Shown: positions 7,715-15,930, counted from the first letter of the stretch. The stretch is DNA of 64,000 nucleotides from Actinomadura luteofluorescens (GCF_013409365.1 NZ_JACCBA010000001.1:7874001-7938000), one strand, 5' to 3'. Translations and numbers: made by a program. The notes: generated by a model not told the origin, from the letters alone.

Positions 7715-8530
7715 ATGCGTCTGCCCCGCCCCTACCTGGTCGCCTTCGGTGCGGCGACCTTCGCCGCCGCCTCACTGCTCGGGTCCGGGTCCGCCTCGGC
7801 GGCCGGGCCCGACTACGTCGCCCTGGGCGACTCCTACTCGTCCGGCACGGGGGCCGGGAACTACGACCCGAACAGTGGATCGTGCCAGCGCAGCGCCAAC
7901 GCCTACCCGAACCTGTGGGCGGCGTCGCACGCGACGTCGTCCTACAAGTTCGTCGCCTGCTCCGGCGCGACCACCACGACCGTCGCGAGCGGTCAGCTCG
8001 GCGCGCTCAGCTCCTCCACGACGCTCGTGAGCGTCACCGCCGGCGGCAACGACGCCGGGTTCGCCGACGTCATGCAGACCTGCGTGCTGCAGTCGAACGC
8101 CTCGTGCCAGAGCAGGGTGACGCAGGCCGAGACCTACATGAAGAACACGCTCCCCGGGCAGCTCGACTCGCTGTACGGAAAGATCCGCGCGAAGTCCCCG
8201 TCGGCGCGGGTGGTGGTCCTCGGGTACCCGCGCCTCTACGTCATCGTCGACTGGTGCGCCGGGCTGAGCAACACCAAGCGCACCGCGCTGAACCACGCCG
8301 CCGACACCCTCGACACCGTCGTCTCCGCCGCGGCGGGACGCGCCGGGTTCACCTGGTCGGACGTCCGGGACGAGTTCTCCGGGCACGAGCTGTGCTCCGG
8401 CGACGACTGGCTCAACGCGGTCACGATCCCGATCGGCTCGTCCTACCACCCGACCGCGCTGGGCCACCGCTCCGGCTACCTGCCGGCGCTGACGGGCTCG
8501 GCCAGCCTGGCCCTCCAGAAGCAGACCTGA
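7715..8530 (+). CDS. Secreted SGNH/GDSL-family lipase or esterase
   Basis: 271 residues from ATG 7715, chosen over GTG 7709 because CGGAG would be too close to the latter. A signal peptide (MRLPRPYLVAFGAATFAAAS, then a hydrophobic core ending at ASA) directs export. Mature block I is YVALGDSYSSGTGAGNY with the nucleophilic Ser. CSGATTTTV and TAGGNDAGF supply the oxyanion Gly/Asn, and the C-terminal YHPTALGH gives the catalytic His. Six cysteines suggest disulphides, as in Streptomyces SGNH lipases. Substrate not determinable. Its 3' end overlaps the convergent efflux gene by 55 bases. Confidence 0.92.
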   Translation: MRLPRPYLVAFGAATFAAASLLGSGSASAAGPDYVALGDSYSSGTGAGNYDPNSGSCQRSANAYPNLWAASHATSSYKFVACSGATTTTVASGQLGALSSSTTLVSVTAGGNDAGFADVMQTCVLQSNASCQSRVTQAETYMKNTLPGQLDSLYGKIRAKSPSARVVVLGYPRLYVIVDWCAGLSNTKRTALNHAADTLDTVVSAAAGRAGFTWSDVRDEFSGHELCSGDDWLNAVTIPIGSSYHPTALGHRSGYLPALTGSASLALQKQT

Positions 8531-9645
8531 CCGGCGAGGACCGCGATCGCGCCGGCCATCAGCATCGCGCTCACCCACACAGGGGAGCGGTAGCCGAGGC
8601 CGGCGCCGATCGCGGTCCCGCCCAGCCACGGGCCGAGCGTCCCGCCGACGTTGAAGGCCGCGGTGGCGAACCCGCCCGCCAGCGTCGGCGCCGCGGAGCC
8701 CTGCTCCAGGACGCGTGAGATCAGCGCGGGGCCCGTCCCGAACGCCAGCATCCCCTGGACGAACACCAGCACGACCACCGCGGCCGGGCTCCCGGCCGTG
8801 AGCGCGAGGACGGCCCACCCGGCGGTCAGGGACGTCATGCCGGCCGCGATGAGCGCGGCCGGGTGCGCGTCGGCGATCCGTCCGCCGATGGTGACGCCCG
8901 CGAAGGATCCCAGGCCGAAGAGCGCCAGCAGCGCCGGCACCCAGGCGGAGCCGAAGCCGGCGACGTTCGTGGCGAGCGGCGCGAGATAGGTGAACGTGCA
9001 GAACGTCGCGCCCTGGAAGAGCGCGTTGACGGAGAGGGTGAGCAGCAGCCGTCCGTTGGCCAGGGCGCGCAGTTCGGTGCGGGCGCTGCCCGCGGACGGA
9101 CGCTCCTCCGGGATCGCCTTGGCGATCGCGGCGACGGCGGGCAGCGACACGAGCGCGACCGCCCAGAAGGCGGCCCGCCACCCCCACGCCCCGCCGAGCA
9201 GCGCGCCCGCCGGGACCCCGGCGACGCAGGCGACGGTGACGCCGCCGACCACGACGGACGTGGCGCGGGCGCGGGCCGCGGGGGGCACGAGCGCGGTGGC
9301 GGTGGCGAGCGCGACGGCCCAGAACCCGGCGTTGGCCAGGGCGGCGGCGACGCGGGTCGCCAGCAGCACCGCGTAGCTGGTGGTGAGGGCGCCGACGACG
9401 TGGACGGCGACGAAGGCGACGAGGAACGCCAGCAGCGCGCGGCGGCGCGGCCACCGGCGGGCCAGCAGCGTCATGGACGGGGCGCCGATCACCATGCCGA
9501 TGGCGAAGGCGGAGGTGAGCAGGCCGGCGGCGGGGATGGACACGCCCAGGTCCGCGGCGATGCCCGGGACGAGCCCGGACAGCATGAATTCGGAGGTGCC
9601 CTGGGCGAACACGGCGAGCCCGAGGACGTAGACGGCGAATGGCAA
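8476..9645 (-). CDS. Cmx/CmlR-type MFS efflux transporter (chloramphenicol exporter family)
   Basis: 389 residues with 12 predicted membrane helices. The N-terminus PFAVYVLGLAVFAQGTSEFM and LLTSAFAIGMVIGAP match the actinobacterial chloramphenicol exporters (Cmx, CmlR) of the major facilitator superfamily; LLARRWPRRRALL is the loop 2-3 motif. It should export phenicols or similar compounds by proton antiport; actual resistance is inferred. The start is TTG at 9645, preceded by CGGGAG six bases away and matching the family N-terminus. The ATG at 9729 would add an atypical extension. A leader with a short reading frame and hairpins precedes it. A TetR gene diverges upstream. Confidence 0.85.
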   Translation of the reverse strand: MPFAVYVLGLAVFAQGTSEFMLSGLVPGIAADLGVSIPAAGLLTSAFAIGMVIGAPSMTLLARRWPRRRALLAFLVAFVAVHVVGALTTSYAVLLATRVAAALANAGFWAVALATATALVPPAARARATSVVVGGVTVACVAGVPAGALLGGAWGWRAAFWAVALVSLPAVAAIAKAIPEERPSAGSARTELRALANGRLLLTLSVNALFQGATFCTFTYLAPLATNVAGFGSAWVPALLALFGLGSFAGVTIGGRIADAHPAALIAAGMTSLTAGWAVLALTAGSPAAVVVLVFVQGMLAFGTGPALISRVLEQGSAAPTLAGGFATAAFNVGGTLGPWLGGTAIGAGLGYRSPVWVSAMLMAGAIAVLAGQVCFWRARLAEPVSAGR

Positions 9646-9828
9646 GGGAGACTCCCGAGACGGCGAACAGGTCGGCTGTCGTTGGGGGGCTGCGCCGAGA
9701 TGGCCGTCCGGCATCGGCACGGACGGCAAGGCAGAAAGGAGAGAAAGGCAGCCCGCCTCAGGCGGCCCGCACGAGGGGGAGCCGCCCGGGAGTCAGCGTC
9801 TGTCGGACTCGGGGCTGGACATGGTCAT
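9646..9828 (-). promoter_or_regulatory. Attenuator-like leader of the efflux gene: 11-codon leader ORF plus competing hairpins
   Basis: On the minus strand an 11-codon frame (MTMSSPESDRR, 9828-9793) ends just before three GC segments. GGGCGGC (9788-9782) can pair with GCCGCC (9767-9762), while CCGCCT there can instead pair with AGGCGG (9759-9754). A pyrimidine-rich tract follows, then GCCGTCC/GGACGGC (9728-9722 and 9711-9705). The ribosome-binding GGGAG of the TTG start is immediately followed by its complement CTCCC. Chloramphenicol-resistance genes such as cat and cmlA are known to use leader-peptide attenuation, so this is plausibly antibiotic-responsive. The leader ORF lacks an obvious ribosome-binding site. 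Confidence 0.5.
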
Positions 9829-9860
9829 GAGGCTAGCAGGGGTCCGGATGTCGCCCGTAC

Positions 9861-9894
9861 AGAACATTGTTCTGGTATGACAGAATAATGTTCT
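9861..9894. promoter_or_regulatory. Tandem operators between efflux pump and TetR gene
   Basis: AGAACATTGTTCT (9861-9873) is a perfect odd palindrome and AGAATAATGTTCT (9882-9894) a near copy, centred 21 bases apart (two helical turns). The second abuts the TetR start codon. AATAAT at 9884-9889 could be the -10 of a leaderless TetR transcript, so binding would block it. These are likely sites for the TetR itself, controlling both directions. Confidence 0.7.
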
Positions 9895-10467
9895 ATGAAG
9901 GAGGCCGGACGGGAGCGGATCCTGCGGGCGGCGCTGGAGCTGTTCGGGCGCGACGGGGTCGCCGGGACCACGCTGAGCGGGCTGAGGGCGGCGAGCGGGG
10001 TGAGCGTGGGCAGCTTCTACCACCACTTCTCCGGCAAGGAGCAGGTGGCGGAGGCGCTGTTCGTCGAGAGCATCGGGATGTACCAGGACGCCTTCCTCGC
10101 CGAGTTGAAGGCCCGTGACGGCGCGCGGGAGGCGGTGACGTCGGTCGTGGCCTTCCACGTGCGGTGGTGCAGGGAGCATCCCGACCGGGCCCGTTTCATG
10201 TTCACCGAGCGGCCCGCCGGGAGCGAGGGGCTGGCCGAGCGCAACGGCGCGTTCTTCCGGGAAGTGCGCAGCTGGTGGCGCGTGCAGGCGCGCCACGGCG
10301 CGCTGCTGGACGTGGACGCGGTGACCGCGTTCGTCCTGTGGCTCGGGCCCGCGCAGGAACTGTGCCGGCTCTGGTTGAACGGCCAGTGCCCCGAACCGGA
10401 CGGCGGGCAGGTCGGATCGCTGAGCGAGGCCGCATGGCGGTCGGTGGGAGGTGCCCATGGTGATTGA
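9895..10467 (+). CDS. TetR/AcrR-family transcriptional regulator
   Basis: 190 residues. N-terminal helix-turn-helix: RERILRAALELFGRDGVAGTTLSGLRAASGVSVGSFYHHFSGKEQVAEAL, a textbook TetR DNA-binding domain ending in the YHHF helix; the remainder is the helical ligand and dimer domain. The ATG at 9895 directly abuts the second operator copy, with no ribosome-binding site, which suggests a leaderless message. It diverges from the efflux pump and probably represses it and itself. Its 3' end overlaps the amidohydrolase gene by 11 bases, so that enzyme is likely co-regulated. Confidence 0.9.
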   Translation: MKEAGRERILRAALELFGRDGVAGTTLSGLRAASGVSVGSFYHHFSGKEQVAEALFVESIGMYQDAFLAELKARDGAREAVTSVVAFHVRWCREHPDRARFMFTERPAGSEGLAERNGAFFREVRSWWRVQARHGALLDVDAVTAFVLWLGPAQELCRLWLNGQCPEPDGGQVGSLSEAAWRSVGGAHGD

Positions 10468-11266
10468 CGCGTGGATGCAGCACGGGACGGTGCGGTTCCT
10501 GCGGCACGAGATGCTCGACTCGCTCTGGAGGTGGACCGGGCAGGAGCCGCCGGCGGAGGAGGTCCCGGTCGGCACCACGGTCGCGGCGATGGACGCCGGG
10601 GGAGTGGACGTCGGCCTGATCAGCGCCTGGTACGGGCCTGAGGGCGATCTCGTGAGCAACGACGAGGTCGCGTCGTTCGTCCGGCAGGCCCCCGGCCGGC
10701 TCGCCGGCATCGCCTCGGTCGACCTGCGCAAGCCCATGGAGGCCGTGCGGGAGCTGCGGCGGTGCGTGGGGGAACTGGGTTTCAAGGGGCTGCGCGTGGT
10801 GCCGTGGCTGTGGGAGCTCCCGCCCACCGACCGGCGTTTCTATCCCCTGTTCGCCGAATGCGTGGAACTGGGCGTCCCCTTCTGCACGCAGGTCGGCCAC
10901 ACGGGGCCGCTGCGTCCGAGCGAGACGGGGAGGCCGATCCCGTACGTCGACCAGGTGGCGCTCGACTTCCCCGAACTCGTCATCGTGGGCGGGCACATCG
11001 GCTACCCGTGGACGGAGGAGATGGTCGCGGTGTGCCGCAAGCACCCGAACGTCTACGTCGACACGTCCGCCTACACGGTCCGCAGGTATCCGCCGGAACT
11101 CGTCCGGTACATGGCCCAGGACCGGCACCACAAGGTCATGTTCGGCACCAACTATCCGATGCTGACCGCCGAGCGGGCCCTCAAGGGCCTGGAAGATCTC
11201 GGCCTCGGCGAGGACGCGCGGGAGGCGTTCCTCGCGGGCAACGCCCGCAAGGTCTTCCGCCTGTAA
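10457..11266 (+). CDS. Amidohydrolase-2 family protein lacking the N-terminal HxH motif
   Basis: 269 residues with a TIM-barrel fold of the amidohydrolase-2 (ACMSD/ring-cleavage decarboxylase) type. Visible blocks are GFKGLRVVPWLWELPPTDRRFYPLFAECVELGVPFCTQVGH (metal His after beta-strand 5), LVIVGGHIGYPW, NVYVDTSAY and VMFGTNYPM, where the last family Asp is replaced by Asn. The usual start DxHxH reads VIDAWMQHG, so one of the two N-terminal metal His ligands is missing. GGGAGG five bases before ATG 10457 sets the start. It overlaps the TetR gene and is presumably in its operon. It may hydrolyse or decarboxylate the inducer, use a reduced metal site, or be inactive. Confidence 0.8.
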   Translation: MVIDAWMQHGTVRFLRHEMLDSLWRWTGQEPPAEEVPVGTTVAAMDAGGVDVGLISAWYGPEGDLVSNDEVASFVRQAPGRLAGIASVDLRKPMEAVRELRRCVGELGFKGLRVVPWLWELPPTDRRFYPLFAECVELGVPFCTQVGHTGPLRPSETGRPIPYVDQVALDFPELVIVGGHIGYPWTEEMVAVCRKHPNVYVDTSAYTVRRYPPELVRYMAQDRHHKVMFGTNYPMLTAERALKGLEDLGLGEDAREAFLAGNARKVFRL

Positions 11267-11285
11267 TTGATCTACAACGTAAAGG

Positions 11286-12332
11286 TCACCGCCGGAGTGT
11301 CCGGCAGGCGAGCACCCCGAGGGGGACCGGCGCCCAGAAGGTGACCGCCCGGAACAGCAGGACGGCGTGCAGGGCCGGGCCCGCGGCGACGCCCAGGGCG
11401 GCGAGCGCGGCGACGAGGGCGGCCTCGGTGGAGCCGACGCCGCCGGGCGTCGGGACGGCCGAGCCCGCCGCGGCCCCCACCAGGTAGGCGGCGAGGAGCG
11501 GCAGCGCGTCGGCGGGGCCCACCGCCGTCCCGGGGATGGCGAGGACGCTGAGGGCGAACGCGACGCCGAGGACGAACGTCGTCCCGGCGGACGCGGCGAG
11601 GGTGATCGCCAGGTCGCGCGGGCGGCGGCACAGGTCGGCGAGCCCGCCCGCGGCGTTGCGGGCGGCGGTGGAGCGGACCGCGCGGCGGCCCCACAGCGCG
11701 GCGGCGGGCAGCAGCACCCCGCAGGCGATGAGCAGGGGGAGGGGCGGGACGAGGCCGGCGGCCCGGGAGGCGTGGTGGCCGAGGGCGTCCAGCATCCGGT
11801 CGTTGCCGCCGTCCGGGGCCAGGACGGCGCCGAGCCCGAGGACGGCGCCCATCAGCAGCAGGTCGGCGGGGACGCCGGCCACCTGGAGGACCGCCACGGC
11901 GACGGCCGCGCGGGGCAGCGGCAGGCCGCGGCAGACGAGGTAGCGGGTGTTGACGGCCGCGGCGCCGAGGCCGCCGGGCGTGACGCGGTTGGCGGCCGAC
12001 GCGGTGAGCTGCGTCATCGTCGTCCTGATCAGCGGCAGCGGGCGGCCCGCGGCGCCGCGCAGCGCGACCGCGGAGCAGACGTAGTGCAGCAGGGACAGCA
12101 GGACCAGGCTCGGCAGGAACCCCCAGCGCATGTGGCCGAGCGCCGACAGGGCCGGTCGCAGCGGCCCCGCGGTCGCGAGGGCGGCGGCGGTCAGGACGGT
12201 CAGCAGGAGCCCGCCGACCGCCCAGCGGGCCCGGCCGATCCGCTGGGCGAGGGACCGCGTCGCGGCGTCGGCGCCGAGGCCGGGGAGCATGGCGGACGCC
12301 GCGGGGTCGGCGCCGGCGGTGATCGTCTCCAC
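11286..12332 (-). CDS. Lysylphosphatidylglycerol synthase-TM / YbhN-like integral membrane protein
   Basis: 348 residues with about eight hydrophobic helices. LTASAANRVTPGGLGAAAVNTRYL matches the conserved RvtPGGlGaaev stretch of the LPG_synthase_TM (UPF0104, YbhN) family, and PTPGGVGSTEAALVAAL is its second signature. These proteins are membrane flippases or of unknown role; the catalytic aminoacyl-transfer domain of MprF is absent. The start is uncertain: GTG 12332 or ATG 12290, neither with a good ribosome-binding site. Monocistronic by position. Confidence 0.8.
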   Translation of the reverse strand: METITAGADPAASAMLPGLGADAATRSLAQRIGRARWAVGGLLLTVLTAAALATAGPLRPALSALGHMRWGFLPSLVLLSLLHYVCSAVALRGAAGRPLPLIRTTMTQLTASAANRVTPGGLGAAAVNTRYLVCRGLPLPRAAVAVAVLQVAGVPADLLLMGAVLGLGAVLAPDGGNDRMLDALGHHASRAAGLVPPLPLLIACGVLLPAAALWGRRAVRSTAARNAAGGLADLCRRPRDLAITLAASAGTTFVLGVAFALSVLAIPGTAVGPADALPLLAAYLVGAAAGSAVPTPGGVGSTEAALVAALAALGVAAGPALHAVLLFRAVTFWAPVPLGVLACRTLRR

Positions 12333-12399
12333 ACCTCAGTGTTCGGCCACCCGCCTGAAGCGCATGCGACCTCCGGACCCCTTCGACAAGAACGTTGGG

Positions 12400-12428
12400 T
12401 GACCTGCCGGCCGCGGGCCCGCAGGTCA
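12400..12428 (-). terminator. Hairpin after the MpaB-like gene
   Basis: TGACCTGC (12400-12407) and GCAGGTCA (12421-12428) form an 8-base stem with additional GC pairing inside, eight bases past the oxygenase stop. No U-tract is obvious, so efficiency is uncertain. Confidence 0.5.
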
Positions 12429-12435
12429 CGGCGGT

Positions 12436-13353
12436 TCAGGCGGCCGGACGGTAGCGGTTCCGGCGGGTCTGGGCGCCGATGTAGCGCAGCATGCCGCGCA
12501 GGGCCCGGTGGTTGAGGCCGGTGGGCATCATGCGGTAGCCCTGCCGGTTGGCGAGGGCGAGCGCGGCGAACTGCGCCTGGTCGAGCGGGGACCAGGGGAT
12601 GTCGAAGCGGTTCCGGACGGTCTGCGGCAGGCAGCCGAAGGTGATCAGCCGGAGCGGGCGCTCGATGACGAGGCGTCCGGCGCGGTCGACCCGGGATCCG
12701 CCGACGGGCAGCAGGGTGAGGGTGCCGGAGCCGTGCTTGGCGATCTCCAGGGCGCGGGCGGCGGCGGGGGTGAGTTCGAGGGTCCGGGTGCAGATGTGCC
12801 AGAACCTGGACTGGAAGGCGGCGTAGTCGGCGGGGACGGGGCGCATGCTGACGCCGTACCGGGAGTACCAGGTGACGGTCTCGGCGTACATCTGCTCGTG
12901 GTCCTCGGCGGTGAGGGTGCCGGGGTGGAAGGTCTCGGCGGCCTTGAAGATCTCCCAGGTGAAGGTGGCGTGCGCCCACCAGAACGTCTCGGGTTCGAGG
13001 GCGTGGTAGCGGCGGGCGTGCTCGTCGACGCCGCCGATGGCGCGGTGCAGGTCGCGGATGGTGCGGGCGCGGGCGGCGCCGTCCGGGGCGAGGATGGTCG
13101 CCCAGATCTGCGGGACGGACCGGTGGATCCGGTCGAAGGGCGCGTCGAAGAACGCGGAGTGCTCGGTGACGCCGGCGCCGATGCCTGGGTGCATGAGCTG
13201 CATCAGCCCGGCGGCGGCCCCGGGGAGCAGGGAGCGCAGGTCGGCGGCGTACCGCCAGAGGAGCGTGCCGGGGCCGAGCGGGGCGCGGGCGGTCCGGGCG
13301 CGCTCGCGTGCGGCGGCGGTGGCGACCGTCGGGGGCGGGGACGGGGCGGGCAT
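12436..13353 (-). CDS. Oxygenase MpaB family protein (DUF2236)
   Basis: 305 residues. The family blocks are all present: LMQLMHPGIGAGVTEHSAFFDAPFDRIHRS, then HARRYHALEPETFWWAHATF with the heme/metal-linked His-Ala-Thr, and WHICTRTLELTP. MpaB-type proteins are heme- or iron-dependent oxygenases, the best known cleaving a farnesyl side chain in mycophenolic acid synthesis and others acting on rubber. The actinobacterial substrate is generally unknown. The start at 13353 is fixed by AGGAGG five bases upstream; longer open frames cover the promoter. A good promoter lies at 13385-13412 on the same strand. Confidence 0.85.
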   Translation of the reverse strand: MPAPSPPPTVATAAARERARTARAPLGPGTLLWRYAADLRSLLPGAAAGLMQLMHPGIGAGVTEHSAFFDAPFDRIHRSVPQIWATILAPDGAARARTIRDLHRAIGGVDEHARRYHALEPETFWWAHATFTWEIFKAAETFHPGTLTAEDHEQMYAETVTWYSRYGVSMRPVPADYAAFQSRFWHICTRTLELTPAAARALEIAKHGSGTLTLLPVGGSRVDRAGRLVIERPLRLITFGCLPQTVRNRFDIPWSPLDQAQFAALALANRQGYRMMPTGLNHRALRGMLRYIGAQTRRNRYRPAA

Positions 13354-13384
13354 CGCGCCTCCTGACCGGTAACTATGTGCTTTC

Positions 13385-13412
13385 ACCGTAGCCGCTGTGA
13401 GACAAAAGTCAA
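13385..13412 (-). promoter_or_regulatory. Sigma-70-type promoter of the MpaB-like gene
   Basis: Minus strand TTGACT (13412-13407), 16-base spacer, TACGGT (13390-13385), about 30 bases ahead of the start codon and just upstream of AGGAGG. Confidence 0.6.
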
Positions 13413-13442
13413 TTGTTGTCGCATGGTGGGGTGCCGGAACGG

Positions 13443-13487
13443 CCGTCGCCGGCGGAGCGCGCCATGGACGCGCCCCGCCGGCGACGG
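13443..13487 (-). terminator. Terminator after the thiolase gene
   Basis: Perfect 13-base arms CCGTCGCCGGCGG (13443-13455) and CCGCCGGCGACGG (13475-13487) with a 19-base loop, about 55 bases past the thiolase stop. It separates the thiolase transcript from the MpaB promoter. Confidence 0.65.
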
Positions 13488-13543
13488 TGTCGTCGACCTC
13501 GATCGACCTGTGCGGATCTCTCTGAGCCCTGCCGGCTCGCGGG

Positions 13544-14737
13544 TCAGGCGGTCGCGGGCTTGTACACGGCGACGGCGCAGGCGCTGCCGAGGCCGATGTT
13601 GTGCTGGAGGGCGACGCGGGCGCCGTCCACCTGGCGGGCACCGGCCTTGCCGCGCAGCTGCCAGGTCAGCTCGGCGCACTGGGCGAGGCCGGTGGCGCCG
13701 AGGGGGTGGCCCTTGGAGATGAGGCCGCCGGAGGGGTTGACGACCCACTTGCCGCCGTAGGTGGTGGCCTCGTCGTCGACGAGCTTGTGGCCCTCGCCCA
13801 CCTCGGCCATGCCGAGCGCCTCGTAGGTGATGAGCTCGTTGGCGCTGAAGCAGTCGTGCAGCTCGATGACGTCGACGTCGTCGATGGACACCTGCGCCTC
13901 GTCCATCGCCTTCCGGGCGGCGCGCTGGGAGACGCCGAAGCCGACGACCTGGATGGAGGAGTGGTCGGCGAAGCTCTCCTGCGTGTCGCTCGCGATGTGG
14001 TGGCCGGCGATCTCGACGGCCTGGTCCCACAGGTCGTGCTCGTCCAGGAACCGCTCGCTGACGACGAGCGCGGCGCCGGCGCCGTCGGAGGTGGGGGAGC
14101 ACTGCAGCTTGGTCAGCGGGTCGAAGATCATCGTGGCGTTCTTGACGTCGTCGAGGGAGTACTCGGTCTGGAACTGCGCGTAGGGGTTGTTCACCGAGTG
14201 CTTGTGGTTCTTCCAGCCGATCCAGGCGTAGTGGTCGGGGGTGGAGCCGTACTTCTCCATGTGCTCGCGGCCGGCGTTGCCGAACATCTGCGGCATGGGC
14301 GCCTTGTCCAGCTCCCACTCGCGTCCCGCGGTCATGGAGCGCAGGTGGTGGTCGATGATGGTGACCTTGGACTCGCCCATGCCGGCGCCGAGCGAGCCCT
14401 TCTTCATCTTCTCCATGCCGAGGGCGAGCGCGCAGTCGGCGAGGCCGCCGCGGACGGCCTGGCGGGCGAGGAACAGCGCGCTGGACCCGGTCGCGCACGC
14501 GTTCATGACGGTCATGACCGGGATGCCGGTCATGCCGGTCTCGTAGAGGGCGCGCTGGCCCATCGATCCGTACATCGAGCCGGCGTAGGCCATCTCGACG
14601 GCGTCGTAGCCGACGCCCGCGTCCTCCAGGGCGTTGCCGACGGCCTCCTTGGCCATGTCGGGGTACTCCCAGTCGCGGGAGCCGGGCTTCTCGAACTTGG
14701 TCATGCCCACGCCGACGACGAAGGTGCGGTTGGCCAT
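13544..14737 (-). CDS. Thiolase-like lipid-transfer protein (acetyl-CoA acetyltransferase / SCP-x thiolase type)
   Basis: 397 residues. Thiolase landmarks: [15 protein letters not shown] with the nucleophilic Cys, [10 protein letters not shown], the [18 protein letters not shown] core, [15 protein letters not shown] and the C-terminal [20 protein letters not shown] with the active His. HDCF and GHPLGATG are typical of the SCP-x/lipid-transfer class, used in sterol side-chain or branched-chain beta-oxidation in actinomycetes. The ATG at 14737 follows AGGAGG; upstream is a perfect inverted repeat. The reaction should be CoA-dependent thiolysis of 3-ketoacyl-CoA; the exact substrate is unknown. 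Confidence 0.9.
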   Translation of the reverse strand: MANRTFVVGVGMTKFEKPGSRDWEYPDMAKEAVGNALEDAGVGYDAVEMAYAGSMYGSMGQRALYETGMTGIPVMTVMNACATGSSALFLARQAVRGGLADCALALGMEKMKKGSLGAGMGESKVTIIDHHLRSMTAGREWELDKAPMPQMFGNAGREHMEKYGSTPDHYAWIGWKNHKHSVNNPYAQFQTEYSLDDVKNATMIFDPLTKLQCSPTSDGAGAALVVSERFLDEHDLWDQAVEIAGHHIASDTQESFADHSSIQVVGFGVSQRAARKAMDEAQVSIDDVDVIELHDCFSANELITYEALGMAEVGEGHKLVDDEATTYGGKWVVNPSGGLISKGHPLGATGLAQCAELTWQLRGKAGARQVDGARVALQHNIGLGSACAVAVYKPATA

Positions 14738-14751
14738 CGGGCTCGCCTCCT

Positions 14752-14774
14752 GTAACCGAATCATGTTCGGTTAC
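14752..14774. promoter_or_regulatory. Palindromic operator ahead of the thiolase gene
   Basis: GTAACCGAA (14752-14760) and TTCGGTTAC (14766-14774) are perfect 9-base arms around a 5-base centre, ending 15 bases before the thiolase start and adjoining its ribosome-binding site. The form suits a TetR-type repressor of lipid catabolism encoded elsewhere. Confidence 0.65.
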
Positions 14775-14837
14775 ACCATAACCCCCCGGCCGCCGGGCGG
14801 GCGGGGGCGCTCCCGATGATCGGGATGAACGGGCCGG

Positions 14838-15896
14838 TCAGGCCGCCGTCTCCTCGGCGAGCGCGGCGGCGAAGGCGTCCACGTCGTCCTCGGTGGTGTC
14901 GAAGGAGCAGACCCAGCGGACCTCGCCGGTCGCCTCGTCCCAGGTGTAGAACGGGAACCGCTTGCGCAGCCGCTCGGCCGCGCCCGCCGGCATGAGCGCG
15001 AACACGGTGTTGGCCTGGACGTCCTGGGTGATCTCGACGCCGGGGACGGCGCGGGCGGCGGCCTCCAGGCGGCGGGCCATGGCGTTGGCGTGCGCGGCGT
15101 TGCGCAGCCACAGGTCGCCGTCCAGCAACGCGATGAGCTGCGCCGACACGTACCGCATCTTGGACGCCAGTTGCATGCTCGACTTGCGCAGGTACGCCGT
15201 CCCCCGCACGGCGCCCGGGTCGAGGACCACGATCGCCTCACCGAGCAGCAGCCCGTTCTTGGTGCCGCCGAACGACAGCACGTCCACGCCCGCGTCGGTG
15301 GTGAGGGCGCGCAGCGGCAGGCCGAGGGACGCGGCGGCGTTGGCGATGCGGGCGCCGTCCATGTGGACCGACAGGCCGCGCTCGTGCGCCGCCGCCGCGA
15401 CGGCCGCCGTCTCCCGCGCGGTGTAGACGGTGCCGAGCTCCGTGCTCTGGGTGATCGACACGACCGCGGGCTCGCGCCGCTGGACGTTGCCGAAGCCCGT
15501 CGCGTACCGGTCCACCAGGTCGGGGGTGAGCTTGCCGTCCGGCGTCGGCACGGTGACGAGCTTCAGCCCCGCGATCTTCTCGGACGCGCCGCACTCGTCG
15601 GTGTTGATGTGCGCCGACTCCGGGCAGACCACCGCGCTCCACCGCTCCGACATGGCCTGCAGCGACACCACGTTCGCGCCCGTCCCGTTGAACACCGGGA
15701 ACACCTCGGCCTGCTCGCCGAAGTGGCGCCGGACGACCTCGCGAAGCCGGCCGGTGACGGCGTCGTCGCCGTAGGCGGGCTGGTGCCCGGTGTTGACCTC
15801 CGCCAGGGCCGCGAGGACCTCCGGATGGACGCTCGCCTGGTTGTCGCTGGCGAAACCGCGCGCGGCGGACGGACGGATGTCGGACGGCTGAGTCAT
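14838..15896 (-). CDS. Low-specificity L-threonine aldolase family PLP enzyme
   Basis: 352 residues, the normal length. FASDNQASVHPEVLAAL at the N-terminus, GTGANVVSLQAM (cofactor phosphate loop), CPESAHINTDECGASEKIAG, SVHMDGARIANAA (Asp binding the PLP ring) and SFGGTKNG with the Schiff-base Lys are all in place. It cleaves L-threonine or allo-threonine to glycine and acetaldehyde in the cytosol. Monocistronic by position, with ATG at 15896. The SFGGTKNG form is typical of the actinobacterial beta-eliminating lyase/threonine aldolase group; specificity is not readable. Confidence 0.88.
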   Translation of the reverse strand: MTQPSDIRPSAARGFASDNQASVHPEVLAALAEVNTGHQPAYGDDAVTGRLREVVRRHFGEQAEVFPVFNGTGANVVSLQAMSERWSAVVCPESAHINTDECGASEKIAGLKLVTVPTPDGKLTPDLVDRYATGFGNVQRREPAVVSITQSTELGTVYTARETAAVAAAAHERGLSVHMDGARIANAAASLGLPLRALTTDAGVDVLSFGGTKNGLLLGEAIVVLDPGAVRGTAYLRKSSMQLASKMRYVSAQLIALLDGDLWLRNAAHANAMARRLEAAARAVPGVEITQDVQANTVFALMPAGAAERLRKRFPFYTWDEATGEVRWVCSFDTTEDDVDAFAAALAEETAA

Positions 15897-15930
15897 GCGC
15901 CCATTCTCCAGGACGCCCGCCGATGTCCCC

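Noticed and set aside
7772..9454. 560-residue minus-strand frame over the lipase and efflux genes
   Set aside because: It is out of phase with the clear transporter and is an Arg/Pro-rich shadow.
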